From Spirochaetota bacterium (GTDB lineage: Bacteria; Spirochaetota; Spirochaetia; Treponematales; Treponemataceae), in the NCBI GenBank assembly GCA_023438065.1, contig JAEXRH010000015.1, positions 248,001-312,000 of the forward strand: a stretch of 64,000 nucleotides of DNA, in the 5' to 3' direction. Positions 51,003 through 57,448 of the stretch are shown in pieces (the first letter of the stretch is position 1; each line of letters opens with the position of its first letter). The notes below the pieces were generated by a model, which searched no databases, was not told the origin of the DNA, and worked only from the letters and a program-made list of their open reading frames with translations. The position numbers and the translations under genes are program-made.

Positions 51003-51034
51003 AAAAAGGCCGGGAGTTATTCCCGGCCTTTTTT
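51003..51034. terminator. bidirectional terminator at the end of the his operon
   Basis: AAAAAGGCCGGGA and TCCCGGCCTTTTTT form a strong hairpin with T-runs on both strands. It ends the minus-strand his operon 30 bases after hisA-IE and backs up the lipoprotein terminator. Confidence 0.9.
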
Positions 51035-51064
51035 ATCAGCGTTCAACGAATGCCTTTCTTACGG

Positions 51065-52351
51065 TTACTTCTTGTGCCTTCTATCCAACTCGTCGCGCAC
51101 GTCCTTCCAGGAGACGCCCTCGCGATGCATGAGGACGTTCATGAAGTAGAGAAGGTCCGCGACCTCCCACACGACCTCGTCCTTGCCGTCGGCCTCGACG
51201 AGTTCCTCGGCCTCTTCCTCGATCTTCTCGCGCACGCGCTCCGGGGTAAGTGTCGCGGTATACGAGCCGGGTTTCGGGTTCGCGAAGCGGTCGGCGATTA
51301 CCGACTGCAAATAATCGAGGCTATAGGGCCGGTCGGCGGTCGTCTGGAAGCAGGTCCACGCGCCGGTATGACACGCGGGGCCGTTGGGCCTGACGGTCGC
51401 GAGCACGGTGTCGCGATCGCAGTCGACGCGGAGCCGCACGACGTCGAGGGTGTTCCCCGAGGTCTCGCCCTTCGTCCACAGGACGTTCCGCGAACGGCTC
51501 CAGAAGGTGAGCTTCCCGCCTGAAAAGGTTTTCTCGAAGGCCTCGCGGTTCGCGTAGCCGACCATGAGCACCTCGCCGGTCTCGGCCTGCGCGACGACGG
51601 TGACGAGCTCGACCTTCTTCCAGTCGAGGCACTCGATGAACGCGTCCTTGAGCGCGATCTTCCCGGTGTAGAGCGCCATCCCGAGCTGCACGTCGCAGCC
51701 GAGCCGCTCGAGCGCCACGATCTCCTCGAGCGTCGAGACGCCGCCGGCGACGACAAGCCGGCACTTCACGCTCGCGCGAAGCCGCTCGACGAGACCCATG
51801 TCGATCCCGGTCATCGTTCCCTCGCGCTCGACGCAGGTGAAAAGGAGCTCGGAGCAATAGGGCTCCACCGCTTTCGCGCCCTCGACGAGGTCGATACCCG
51901 CGCTCTCGGTCCAGCCCTTCACCGCGATCTTCCCGTCGCGCGCGTCGACCGACACGATGATCCGCTCGCGGCCGACGGCCTGGGCCATCTGCTCGAGGAA
52001 CGCGACGTTGACGCCGGCGCTTCCGTCGGCCATGGTGAACGCGGCCGAGCCGACGATCACCTTCTCGGCGCCGAGAGAGATGAGCTCCTTCGCCTTCTTC
52101 GCGTCGCGGATCCCACCGCCGACGCGGACGTTGCCTTTCCGGAGAAGGCTCTTGAGAATCGCGGTGTTCGCGGTAGTGCCGTCCGGCTTCACGTTCCGGA
52201 GCGCCTGGTCGAGGTCGATGATCGCGACCTCTCCGTAGCGGTCGAAGTCCGCGATGAGCGCGTCGGCGTCGTCGCGCTCGAGGACGAGATCCTTTCCCTG
52301 TCTGAGCTGGACGACCTTGCCGTCCTTCAAATCGATCGATGCAATAACCAT
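51065..52351 (-). CDS. hisA-hisIE: HisA-HisI-HisE trifunctional fusion protein
   Basis: A 428-residue fusion of three histidine biosynthesis enzymes. Residues 1-235 are HisA, the ProFAR isomerase barrel (IDLKDGKVVQL with the catalytic Asp, VRVGGGIRD, VSVDARDGKIAVKGW, VVAGGVSTLEEI). Residues about 240-335 are HisI, phosphoribosyl-AMP cyclohydrolase (VLMVGYANREAFEKT, FWSRSRNVLWTKGETSGN, DCDRDTVLATVRPNGPACHTGAWTCF with the zinc Cys/His set). Residues about 340-428 are HisE, phosphoribosyl-ATP pyrophosphatase (EKIEEEAEELVEADGKDEVVWEVADLLYFMNVLM). HisIE fusions are common, but adding HisA is unusual. It uses AAAGGA upstream. Last gene of the his operon. Confidence 0.96.
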   Translation of the reverse strand: MVIASIDLKDGKVVQLRQGKDLVLERDDADALIADFDRYGEVAIIDLDQALRNVKPDGTTANTAILKSLLRKGNVRVGGGIRDAKKAKELISLGAEKVIVGSAAFTMADGSAGVNVAFLEQMAQAVGRERIIVSVDARDGKIAVKGWTESAGIDLVEGAKAVEPYCSELLFTCVEREGTMTGIDMGLVERLRASVKCRLVVAGGVSTLEEIVALERLGCDVQLGMALYTGKIALKDAFIECLDWKKVELVTVVAQAETGEVLMVGYANREAFEKTFSGGKLTFWSRSRNVLWTKGETSGNTLDVVRLRVDCDRDTVLATVRPNGPACHTGAWTCFQTTADRPYSLDYLQSVIADRFANPKPGSYTATLTPERVREKIEEEAEELVEADGKDEVVWEVADLLYFMNVLMHREGVSWKDVRDELDRRHKK

Positions 52352-52410
52352 ATAAAAAATCCTTTACTTCATGAGGTACGCGCGACGCGTCTGAATACTT
52401 GCGCGATATC

Positions 52411-52483
52411 GGGGCACGCTTGCTTCGCGAGCGGTTCCCGGGGCACGCTACTTCGCGAGCGGTTCCCCGGGTACGCTACTTCG
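52411..52483. repeat. 28-bp tandem repeat spanning the hisB stop codon
   Basis: Units at 52428-52455 and 52456-52483 are 28 bases each with three mismatches, preceded by a 17-base partial unit (52411-52427). The hisB stop codon (52476-52478) lies inside the last unit. The consensus half is CACGCTACTTCGCGAGCGG. A hairpin GGGTACGCT/AGCGTACCC also spans the stop. Confidence 0.88.
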
Positions 52484-53093
52484 TAAGCGTACCCTTCGTG
52501 CTCGGGATCTGGTCGCCCGCGCGGGGGTCGAGCGCGCATGCCGCCCTGAGGGCGCGCGCGACGGCCTTGAAGATCGCCTCGATCTTGTGGTGGTCGCTCC
52601 GGCCGCGAAGGACGTCTATGTGGAGGTTGCACCTCGCCCCGGAGACGAAGCCCTGCCAGAAGTCCTCGATCGTGTCGGTCTGGAACGCGCTCGAAGGATC
52701 CCCGCCCGCGACGAGCGGCACGCCCGAAAGCGTCGACTCGCACACGAGGAAGGGCCGCCCGCCGAAGTCGACCGCGGCGCGCGCGAGGGTCTCGTCCATC
52801 GGGAAGACGAAGAAGCCCGCGCGGAAGATTCCGGCGCGCGAGCCGAGCGCCTTGTCGAAGGCCTGCCCGAGCGTGATGCCGGTATCCTCGACGAGGTGAT
52901 GCTGGTCGACCTCGAGATCGCCCGTGAGCTTTCCCGTGAGGTCGAACATCCCGTGCTTGCAGAAGGCCTCGAGCATGTGGCCGAGGAATCCGATCGGGCA
53001 CTCGACGTCGCACTTGCCCGTGCCGTCAAGGTTGAGCGCGAGGTACACGTCGGTCTCGCCCGTCTTCCGCTCGATCACCACGTTTCTTTCCAT
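52476..53093 (-). CDS. hisB: imidazoleglycerol-phosphate dehydratase
   Basis: A 205-residue manganese enzyme that dehydrates IGP to imidazole-acetol phosphate. The two metal-binding motifs are DLEVDQHHLVEDTGITLGQA (near residue 62) and DVLRGRSDHHKIEAIFKA (near 160). GFLGHMLEAFCKHGMFDL (near 38) and the E-T-G opening RKTGETDV are also typical. It is the monofunctional form, without a phosphatase domain. The ATG at 53093 follows AAGGAAA. The C-terminal codons and stop are inside a 28-bp tandem repeat. Confidence 0.97.
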   Translation of the reverse strand: MERNVVIERKTGETDVYLALNLDGTGKCDVECPIGFLGHMLEAFCKHGMFDLTGKLTGDLEVDQHHLVEDTGITLGQAFDKALGSRAGIFRAGFFVFPMDETLARAAVDFGGRPFLVCESTLSGVPLVAGGDPSSAFQTDTIEDFWQGFVSGARCNLHIDVLRGRSDHHKIEAIFKAVARALRAACALDPRAGDQIPSTKGTLTK

Positions 53094-53251
53094 ACGACTT
53101 TCCTTTTTCAAGAACCGTTCCGCTCACCGCGATGCGAGCGGCAAAACCAAGGGACCATTCGCCGCGAGCCCGTACCCGTTCAACGCGCGGCGAAGACATC
53201 GCGTTTCGCCGATTTCTTCGGTAGTTCGTCCGCCAAGGGCGCGCTACATAA

Positions 53252-53311
53252 GGAGAAATCGCGCTACGCGCGATTTCTCCAAGAGTTCGTTCGCCTCAGG
53301 CGAATGAACTC
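53252..53311. repeat. two adjacent inverted repeats at the hisG stop codon
   Basis: A perfect hairpin, arms GGAGAAATCGCGC / GCGCGATTTCTCC around TAC, lies at 53252-53280. A second, arms GAGTTCGTTCGCCT / AGGCGAATGAACTC with one mismatch, lies at 53283-53311 and runs into the hisG stop (53310-53312). No T-runs are present. The remaining hisG-hisB gap shows partial copies of the same elements near 53224-53245. Confidence 0.85.
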
Positions 53312-54164
53312 ACATCATTACCTTTCGCAGCTCGTACTCGATGATGTCCGTCGCGCCGAGCGCCTTCAGTTTCGGCATGAGGGTCGGAACCTCGCTCTTC
53401 TTCACGACGGTCTTCACCGCGTAGCCGTCGTCGCCGTAAAGCGGGGCGACGGTCGGGCTCTTCATCGCGGGGATTCCGGAGACGAGGTCGGAGAAGCGCG
53501 CCTTCGAGACGTTCATCTCGAGCATGACGCGGCTTCGCGCGGCGAGCACCGCCTCGAAGAGCATCTTGAGCTCCATGATCTTCTTCGCCTTCCCGGGATC
53601 GGCCATCGCCTCCTTCGAGGCGAACATGCGGGTGGAGCTTTCCATGATCGTGTCGACGATGCGGAGCCCGTTTTCCTGAAGGGTACGGCCGGTCGCGGTG
53701 TTGTCGATGATCATGTCGGCGTCGTCCGGCGGGAACACCTCGGTCGCGCCGTGCGTGCGGACGATGAGGTAGTTGAGCTTCTGCGCCTTGAGCCAGGCCT
53801 CGGCGTTGTTCACGTACTCGGTCGCGACGATCATCCGCTTGGAGCGGAGCATCTTGTCGTCGATCTCGGCGGGGACGGCGGCGACGATGCGCACCTTGTC
53901 GAAACCGAGGTCAAGGATCTCGACGACGTCGGCGTTCGTCTCGCGGATCCAGTCGACGCCGGTAAAACCCACGTCGTGGGCGCCGAGCTCGAGGAGCTTG
54001 CCGATGTTCTGCGGCTTCATCACCTTGGCCTCAAGGTCGTCCTGGTTGACGGTCGGGCGGTACGCGCGCTCGGGCAGGTAGATGCTGATCCCCGAGTCAG
54101 AAAAAAGGCCGGTCACGTTCTCGTAGATGCGGCCCTTCGGCAGCAGGATCTTGAGCTTGTCCAT
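53310..54164 (-). CDS. hisG: ATP phosphoribosyltransferase, long form
   Basis: A 284-residue enzyme that joins ATP and PRPP in the first step of histidine synthesis. The N-terminal two-lobed catalytic part has LLPKGRIYENV (near 6), VGFTGVDWIRE (near 64) and the PRPP loop DNTATGRTLQENGL (near 153). The length and C-terminal segment (about 205-284: ARFSDLVSGIPAMKSPTVAPLYGDDGYAVKTVVKKSEV) show the regulatory ACT-like domain of the long form, so it needs no HisZ and should be inhibited by histidine. First structural gene of the operon, behind a leader peptide and attenuator. Confidence 0.96.
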   Translation of the reverse strand: MDKLKILLPKGRIYENVTGLFSDSGISIYLPERAYRPTVNQDDLEAKVMKPQNIGKLLELGAHDVGFTGVDWIRETNADVVEILDLGFDKVRIVAAVPAEIDDKMLRSKRMIVATEYVNNAEAWLKAQKLNYLIVRTHGATEVFPPDDADMIIDNTATGRTLQENGLRIVDTIMESSTRMFASKEAMADPGKAKKIMELKMLFEAVLAARSRVMLEMNVSKARFSDLVSGIPAMKSPTVAPLYGDDGYAVKTVVKKSEVPTLMPKLKALGATDIIEYELRKVMM

Positions 54165-54245
54165 GTTCAGTTCCTCCGGTTAAATCGTCGTTTATAAGTA
54201 TCGGCGCGCGAAGCCCGCTTCTCCAGAAGACAAGGACCCGAACGC

Positions 54246-54282
54246 AAAAAAAAAGCCGCCTATCCCTTCCGGGACGGCGGCT
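54246..54282 (-). terminator. histidine operon attenuator terminator
   Basis: On the minus strand, hairpin 54282-54254 (AGCCGCC....GGCGGCT, GGAA loop) is followed by T-rich 54254-54246. It sits between the histidine leader peptide and hisG, 80 bases before the hisG start. A competing helix may form between CATCACC (54350-54344) in the His codons and GGTGATG (54305-54299). Confidence 0.85.
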
Positions 54283-54311
54283 GTCGGTACAAAGACGGCA
54301 TCACCACTCGT

Positions 54312-54374
54312 TCAACCCGGAACGGCGCTCGACAGGGAATGATGGTGATGATGGTGCATCGCTACGAAATTCAT
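54312..54374 (-). CDS. hisL: his operon leader peptide with six consecutive histidines
   Basis: A 20-residue reading frame, ATG at 54374, stop at 54314-54312. Residues 7-12 are all histidine (codons CAC CAT CAT CAC CAT CAT). It lies between a promoter and an intrinsic terminator in front of hisG, exactly as in transcription attenuation of enterobacterial his operons: a ribosome stalled on His codons when charged tRNA-His is short would favour read-through. A ribosome binding site is lacking; TTTACT lies nine bases before the ATG, so the leader is probably translated from a nearly leaderless mRNA. Confidence 0.9.
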   Translation of the reverse strand: MNFVAMHHHHHHSLSSAVPG

Positions 54375-54383
54375 TGCAGTCTG

Positions 54384-54413
54384 AGTAAACCACGGATCGA
54401 CAAACGGTGTCAA
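54384..54413 (-). promoter_or_regulatory. his operon promoter
   Basis: Minus strand TTGACA (54413-54408), an 18-base spacer and TTTACT (54389-54384), nine bases before the leader peptide ATG. It overlaps the divergent promoter of the RlmM-like gene. Confidence 0.7.
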
Positions 54414-54426
54414 GAAGACCTATACT
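54397..54426 (+). promoter_or_regulatory. leaderless promoter of the RlmM-like gene
   Basis: TCGACA (54397-54402), an 18-base spacer and TATACT (54421-54426), six bases before the ATG at 54433. Confidence 0.65.
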
Positions 54427-54432
54427 CTGCCG

Positions 54433-55485
54433 ATGAATCCACGTTTTTATTTCGCGACCTGCCAGACGGGCGCCGAAAAGGCCGTCAAGGCCGAGGTTCT
54501 CGCCGAGCATCCGGGTCTCCGCTTCGCCTTTTCGCGACCCGGTTTCGTCACTTTCAAGGAAGCGGAAAGCGCCGGCCCCGCGCTCGAGCTGAAACGGGGC
54601 GTCTTTACCCGCCTGTGGGGCGAGGTTCTCGCCCAGACCCGCGACCGCGCGGCCTTCCCCGACCTCGTCAACGCCATTCCCGAAGGCGCGCTCACGCAAG
54701 CCTTCGACCGCGACGAGCACATACCCGGCGACGAACCGGAGGGCTTCGTCAGAAACGCGCATATTGAACGGATTCTTGCCGAGGAGTCCGCGGCCCTGGG
54801 CTCGCGCGAGATTCCCTCGGCCGGGACGCCCGTCCCGGGTCAGGCGATCATGAGCCTCATTTGGGTCGACGACTTCCACGTCTTCCTCGGCAGGCATGTC
54901 CTTTCGGCGCGCCAGCTCCCCGCCGCGGGCAACCTTTTCGCGACACCCCTCCCCCCCCATGCCCCGAGCCGGGCCTGGCTCAAGCTCGAGGAAGCGATCG
55001 CGCGCTTTGGCCCGCCGCACGAACGCGGCTGGAAGGCGCTCGAAATCGGCTCGGCGCCCGGCGGGGCGACGACGGCGCTCCTCGACCGGGGCTTCATCGT
55101 TACGGGCATCGACCCGCAGTTCATGGACGAGCGGGTCACCGCGAGGCCGGAGTTCACCCATATCAGGAAACCGGCCCGGTTCGCGACGGCGGACGAGCTC
55201 AAGGGCTGCAATCCCGACTGGCTCGTCATGGACATGAGCATCGCCCCGACCGACGCGCTCGGCGAGCTCATCCACGTGACGGGCATCCTTCGCGCGCTCT
55301 TCGGGAAGGACCTGAAAATACGCAAGGCGTTTTTGACGCTCAAGCTCAACGACTGGAAGTACGCGGCCGAGGTTCCCGCCTACCTCAAGCGCCTCGAGCA
55401 GGCGGGCTTCCGGGACCTCAAGGCGATGCAGCTCGCGAGCAACCGGCAGGAGTTCTTCGTGTACGCCGCGGGCTTCCGCGCGTAA
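54433..55485 (+). CDS. RlmM/FtsJ-like RNA 2'-O-methyltransferase
   Basis: A 350-residue enzyme. The N-terminal 100 residues (FYFATCQTGAEKAVKAEVLAEHPGLRFAFSRPGFVTFK) resemble a THUMP-like RNA-binding module. The Rossmann methyltransferase starts at EIGSAPGGATTALLDRGFIVTGIDP (near 205), followed by DWLVMDMS (near 258) and LTLKLNDWKYA (near 300), giving the K-D-K-E set of 2'-O-ribose methyltransferases. The arrangement is like RlmM, which modifies C2498 of 23S rRNA, but orthology is not certain. Divergent from the his operon. Confidence 0.82.
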   Translation: MNPRFYFATCQTGAEKAVKAEVLAEHPGLRFAFSRPGFVTFKEAESAGPALELKRGVFTRLWGEVLAQTRDRAAFPDLVNAIPEGALTQAFDRDEHIPGDEPEGFVRNAHIERILAEESAALGSREIPSAGTPVPGQAIMSLIWVDDFHVFLGRHVLSARQLPAAGNLFATPLPPHAPSRAWLKLEEAIARFGPPHERGWKALEIGSAPGGATTALLDRGFIVTGIDPQFMDERVTARPEFTHIRKPARFATADELKGCNPDWLVMDMSIAPTDALGELIHVTGILRALFGKDLKIRKAFLTLKLNDWKYAAEVPAYLKRLEQAGFRDLKAMQLASNRQEFFVYAAGFRA

Positions 55486-55541
55486 AAAAAAACCACTGAT
55501 ACCATCGACGCATCCCTCCGCGCCAGCGCGCGGTCGGGCGG

Positions 55542-56276
55542 TCACGACCGCTCGACGAAGAAGGTGTCGCCGCCGGAAAGCCTGTAGGCGTCGAGCGCGG
55601 CGCGGAGGGCATCCCCGTCCCCGAGCCCTCCGGAGAGCGCTATGGCCGCGACGCCCGCGTTCCGCGCGGTTTCAACGTCGACCGCGGAGTCCCCGACCAT
55701 GACCGTCTCCTCGCTCTTCGCGCCGAGGGCGCTCATGATCGCGCGAAGGCCCGCGGGATCGGGCTTGAGGGTTCCATAGGTTTCGGGGCCGGCGATGACG
55801 GAGAAAAGGGGGGCGACGCCGAGCGCGTCGAGGAGGGTTCGGGTCGCGGTCTCGGGTTTGTTCGTGAGAACGGCCAGACGAGCTCCTCCTGCGCGGAGAG
55901 TCTCGAGCCAGTCCCGCATCCCGGGATAGAGGGCGGTATGCTCGGCGCAATGCGCGTCGTAGTGCGCGCGGTATTCGTCGAGGATGGCGTCGAGCGCGGC
56001 GCCTTCCGGGATGGCGATGCCGCCGAGACAGGAAGAAGCCGCCGAACCGCCAACGGGCGCTTGCGCGGAAGCCCGCGCGAAACAGCGCGCGAGGAGGTTC
56101 CGCGCCCCGTTCCCTACCGCGCGCCTGACGGTTTCGCGTTCGACCGGAGGAAAGCCCTTCCGGCCGAGAATCCAGTTCACCGAGAGCCAGAGATCCTCGA
56201 GGGAATCGACGAGGGTGCCGTCGAGGTCAAGAACGTAGAGCCGGAAGCGGGAGGGGATCGCGCGGGAATAATCCAT
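55542..56276 (-). CDS. gph: phosphoglycolate phosphatase-like HAD hydrolase
   Basis: A 244-residue HAD enzyme of the Gph group. Motif I YVLDLDGTLVDSLEDL (near residue 14), motif II LAVLTNKP (near 137), the motif III lysine in GTLKPDPAGL (near 167), and motif IV VMVGDSAVDVETARNAG (near 190) are all present, with a four-helix cap (about 30-100). It probably removes phosphate from 2-phosphoglycolate or a related small molecule. The start is the ATG at 56276, seven bases after TACAAT; the longer open frame upstream is antisense to the DUF975 gene. Confidence 0.87.
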   Translation of the reverse strand: MDYSRAIPSRFRLYVLDLDGTLVDSLEDLWLSVNWILGRKGFPPVERETVRRAVGNGARNLLARCFARASAQAPVGGSAASSCLGGIAIPEGAALDAILDEYRAHYDAHCAEHTALYPGMRDWLETLRAGGARLAVLTNKPETATRTLLDALGVAPLFSVIAGPETYGTLKPDPAGLRAIMSALGAKSEETVMVGDSAVDVETARNAGVAAIALSGGLGDGDALRAALDAYRLSGGDTFFVERS

Positions 56277-56283
56277 GGAAGGG

Positions 56284-56289
56284 ATTGTA
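56284..56289 (-). promoter_or_regulatory. -10 box of the gph-like gene
   Basis: TACAAT on the minus strand (56289-56284), seven bases before the ATG at 56276. A leaderless start is likely. Confidence 0.5.
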
Positions 56290-56390
56290 ACAAAAAAACG
56301 CCCGGTACGGCCATCGCGCGAAAAAAAACGCGCCTGAGTCCCTGAATCCCGGGCAAAAGGGATATAGACTTGCCCCCAAGGAGAATCACT

Positions 56391-56969
56391 ATGGCAAATA
56401 TCGAACGCGCATCGATCAAGACAGCGGCAAAGGGCCAGCTCAAGGGCAATCTTGGCATCCTTGTCATCGCAAGCATCCTGTACATTATCATCGCCGCGGT
56501 AGCGAGCATCACCTACATCGGCCCGCTCATCATCGGCGGTCCGTTTGCGGTCGGGCTCTGCGGCATGTTCCTCATGGTCGCCCGCGGCCAGAAGCCGAGC
56601 ATCAATAACCTGTTTGACGGCTTCAAGCAGTTCCTCGGGGCTTTCGTCGCGTACCTTCTGACCTGCCTCTTCACCTTCCTCTGGTTCCTGCTCCTCATCG
56701 TTCCCGGCATCATCGCGGCCCTCCGCTACTCCCAGGTGTACTTCATCCTCAAGGACAACCCCGACATGGACGGCCTTGCCGCCATCAGGAAGTCCAAGGA
56801 GATGATGAAAGGCCACAAGGGCGAGTACTTCGTGCTGGGCTTGAGCTTCATCCTCTGGGTCCTCCTCGGGATGATCACCCTCGGCATCGGTTTCATCTGG
56901 ATCGGTCCGTACATGGGCCTCACCTACGCGAACTACTACGAAGAACTGAAAAAGCAGCAGCCGGCCTGA
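56391..56969 (+). CDS. DUF975 family membrane protein
   Basis: A 192-residue membrane protein with four to five hydrophobic helices (about 22-45, 48-65, 85-112, 150-180). The family core reads ALRYSQVYFILKDNPDMDGLAAIRKSKEMMKGHKGEYFVLGLSFILW, the region of DUF975 with the conserved Ala-Leu-x-x-Ser-x-x-Met-MxGHK-like motif. Its function is unknown. AAGGAG lies seven bases before the ATG at 56391. It is a single-gene unit closed by a terminator. Confidence 0.85.
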   Translation: MANIERASIKTAAKGQLKGNLGILVIASILYIIIAAVASITYIGPLIIGGPFAVGLCGMFLMVARGQKPSINNLFDGFKQFLGAFVAYLLTCLFTFLWFLLLIVPGIIAALRYSQVYFILKDNPDMDGLAAIRKSKEMMKGHKGEYFVLGLSFILWVLLGMITLGIGFIWIGPYMGLTYANYYEELKKQQPA

Positions 56970-57018
56970 CGCCAATGAACGTGGCTGGCGCATCGTCGCC
57001 GGTCGCTCGTGAACGAAT

Positions 57019-57046
57019 AGCCGTCCCGCAAGGGCGGCTTTTTTTT
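57019..57046 (+). terminator. terminator of the DUF975 gene
   Basis: Arms AGCCGTCC and GGGCGGCT (one G-U pair) with a CGCA-containing loop, followed by a run of eight T. Confidence 0.88.
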
Positions 57047-57212
57047 ACCCCTCCTCGATAGCCGATGCCGCACCGTCAATCGCTTCCGTTTTTCCCGAAT
57101 CCCTGACCGGAGGGGTGGCGGAGCGACGTCGGGCCTGAGCCCGAATCGCGAAGCCAGGGGAACCCGCGCCGGATAAGGTTCGCGAGATGCGCGCATTTCA
57201 CGTCGCGGCGAA

Positions 57213-57397
57213 GTCCATTGCCCGCGCGGACAAAACGCAAGAACCCGCGATATCCGTTATCGCGAGCGACAGACCGGCGTGGACGCCCGAGGAACGGGAC
57301 GCGAACGCTTCCGCAAGACCCGAAGGGTCGAGGACCGAGTGAGCGGCACGTTCCTCGGGCGGCGCGGGGGAGGTCACGCCCCTCGCGGGCAATGGAC
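57213..57397. other. nested inverted-repeat element, possible structured RNA or small mobile element
   Basis: Perfect 14-base outer arms (GTCCATTGCCCGCG at 57213-57226, complement at 57384-57397) enclose a hairpin CGCGATA/TATCGCG (57246-57264), a perfect 13-base inner helix (CGCCCGAGGAACG at 57284-57296, complement at 57349-57361), and within it GACCC-GAA-GGGTC (57317-57329). The 185-base length and multi-branched shape suggest a folded RNA or a MITE-like element. No Rfam class is recognised. Confidence 0.7.
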
Positions 57398-57412
57398 ATC
57401 TCTTGGTTCCCC

Positions 57413-57442
57413 TTTACAATCGCTTGAATCCTCGCGTACCAT
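57413..57442 (+). promoter_or_regulatory. leaderless promoter of argA
   Basis: TTTACA (57413-57418), an 18-base spacer and TACCAT (57437-57442), six bases before the ATG at 57449. No ribosome binding site. Confidence 0.55.
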
Positions 57443-57448
57443 GATCGC

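Larger units (their letters stand above)
56970..57448. other. 479-base intergenic region with terminator, structured element and argA promoter
   Basis: No gene is supported. It holds the DUF975 terminator (57019-57046), a CGGGC-CTGA-GCCCG hairpin near 57133, the nested inverted repeat 57213-57397, and the argA promoter (57413-57442). Short open frames on both strands cross the inverted repeats and look accidental. Confidence 0.7.

Noticed and set aside
57108..57180. A tRNA-Ser-like beginning (GGAGGGGTGGCGGAG).
   Set aside because: The would-be anticodon stem has a four-base loop, there is no T-loop GTTCRA, and the acceptor has no matching 3' strand.
57213..57397. 6S RNA, RNase P RNA or tmRNA as identity of the structured element.
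   Set aside because: Size alone fits 6S RNA, but the shape is multi-branched, and the conserved blocks of RNase P RNA (GGAAAGUCC, ACAGAA) and of tmRNA are missing.
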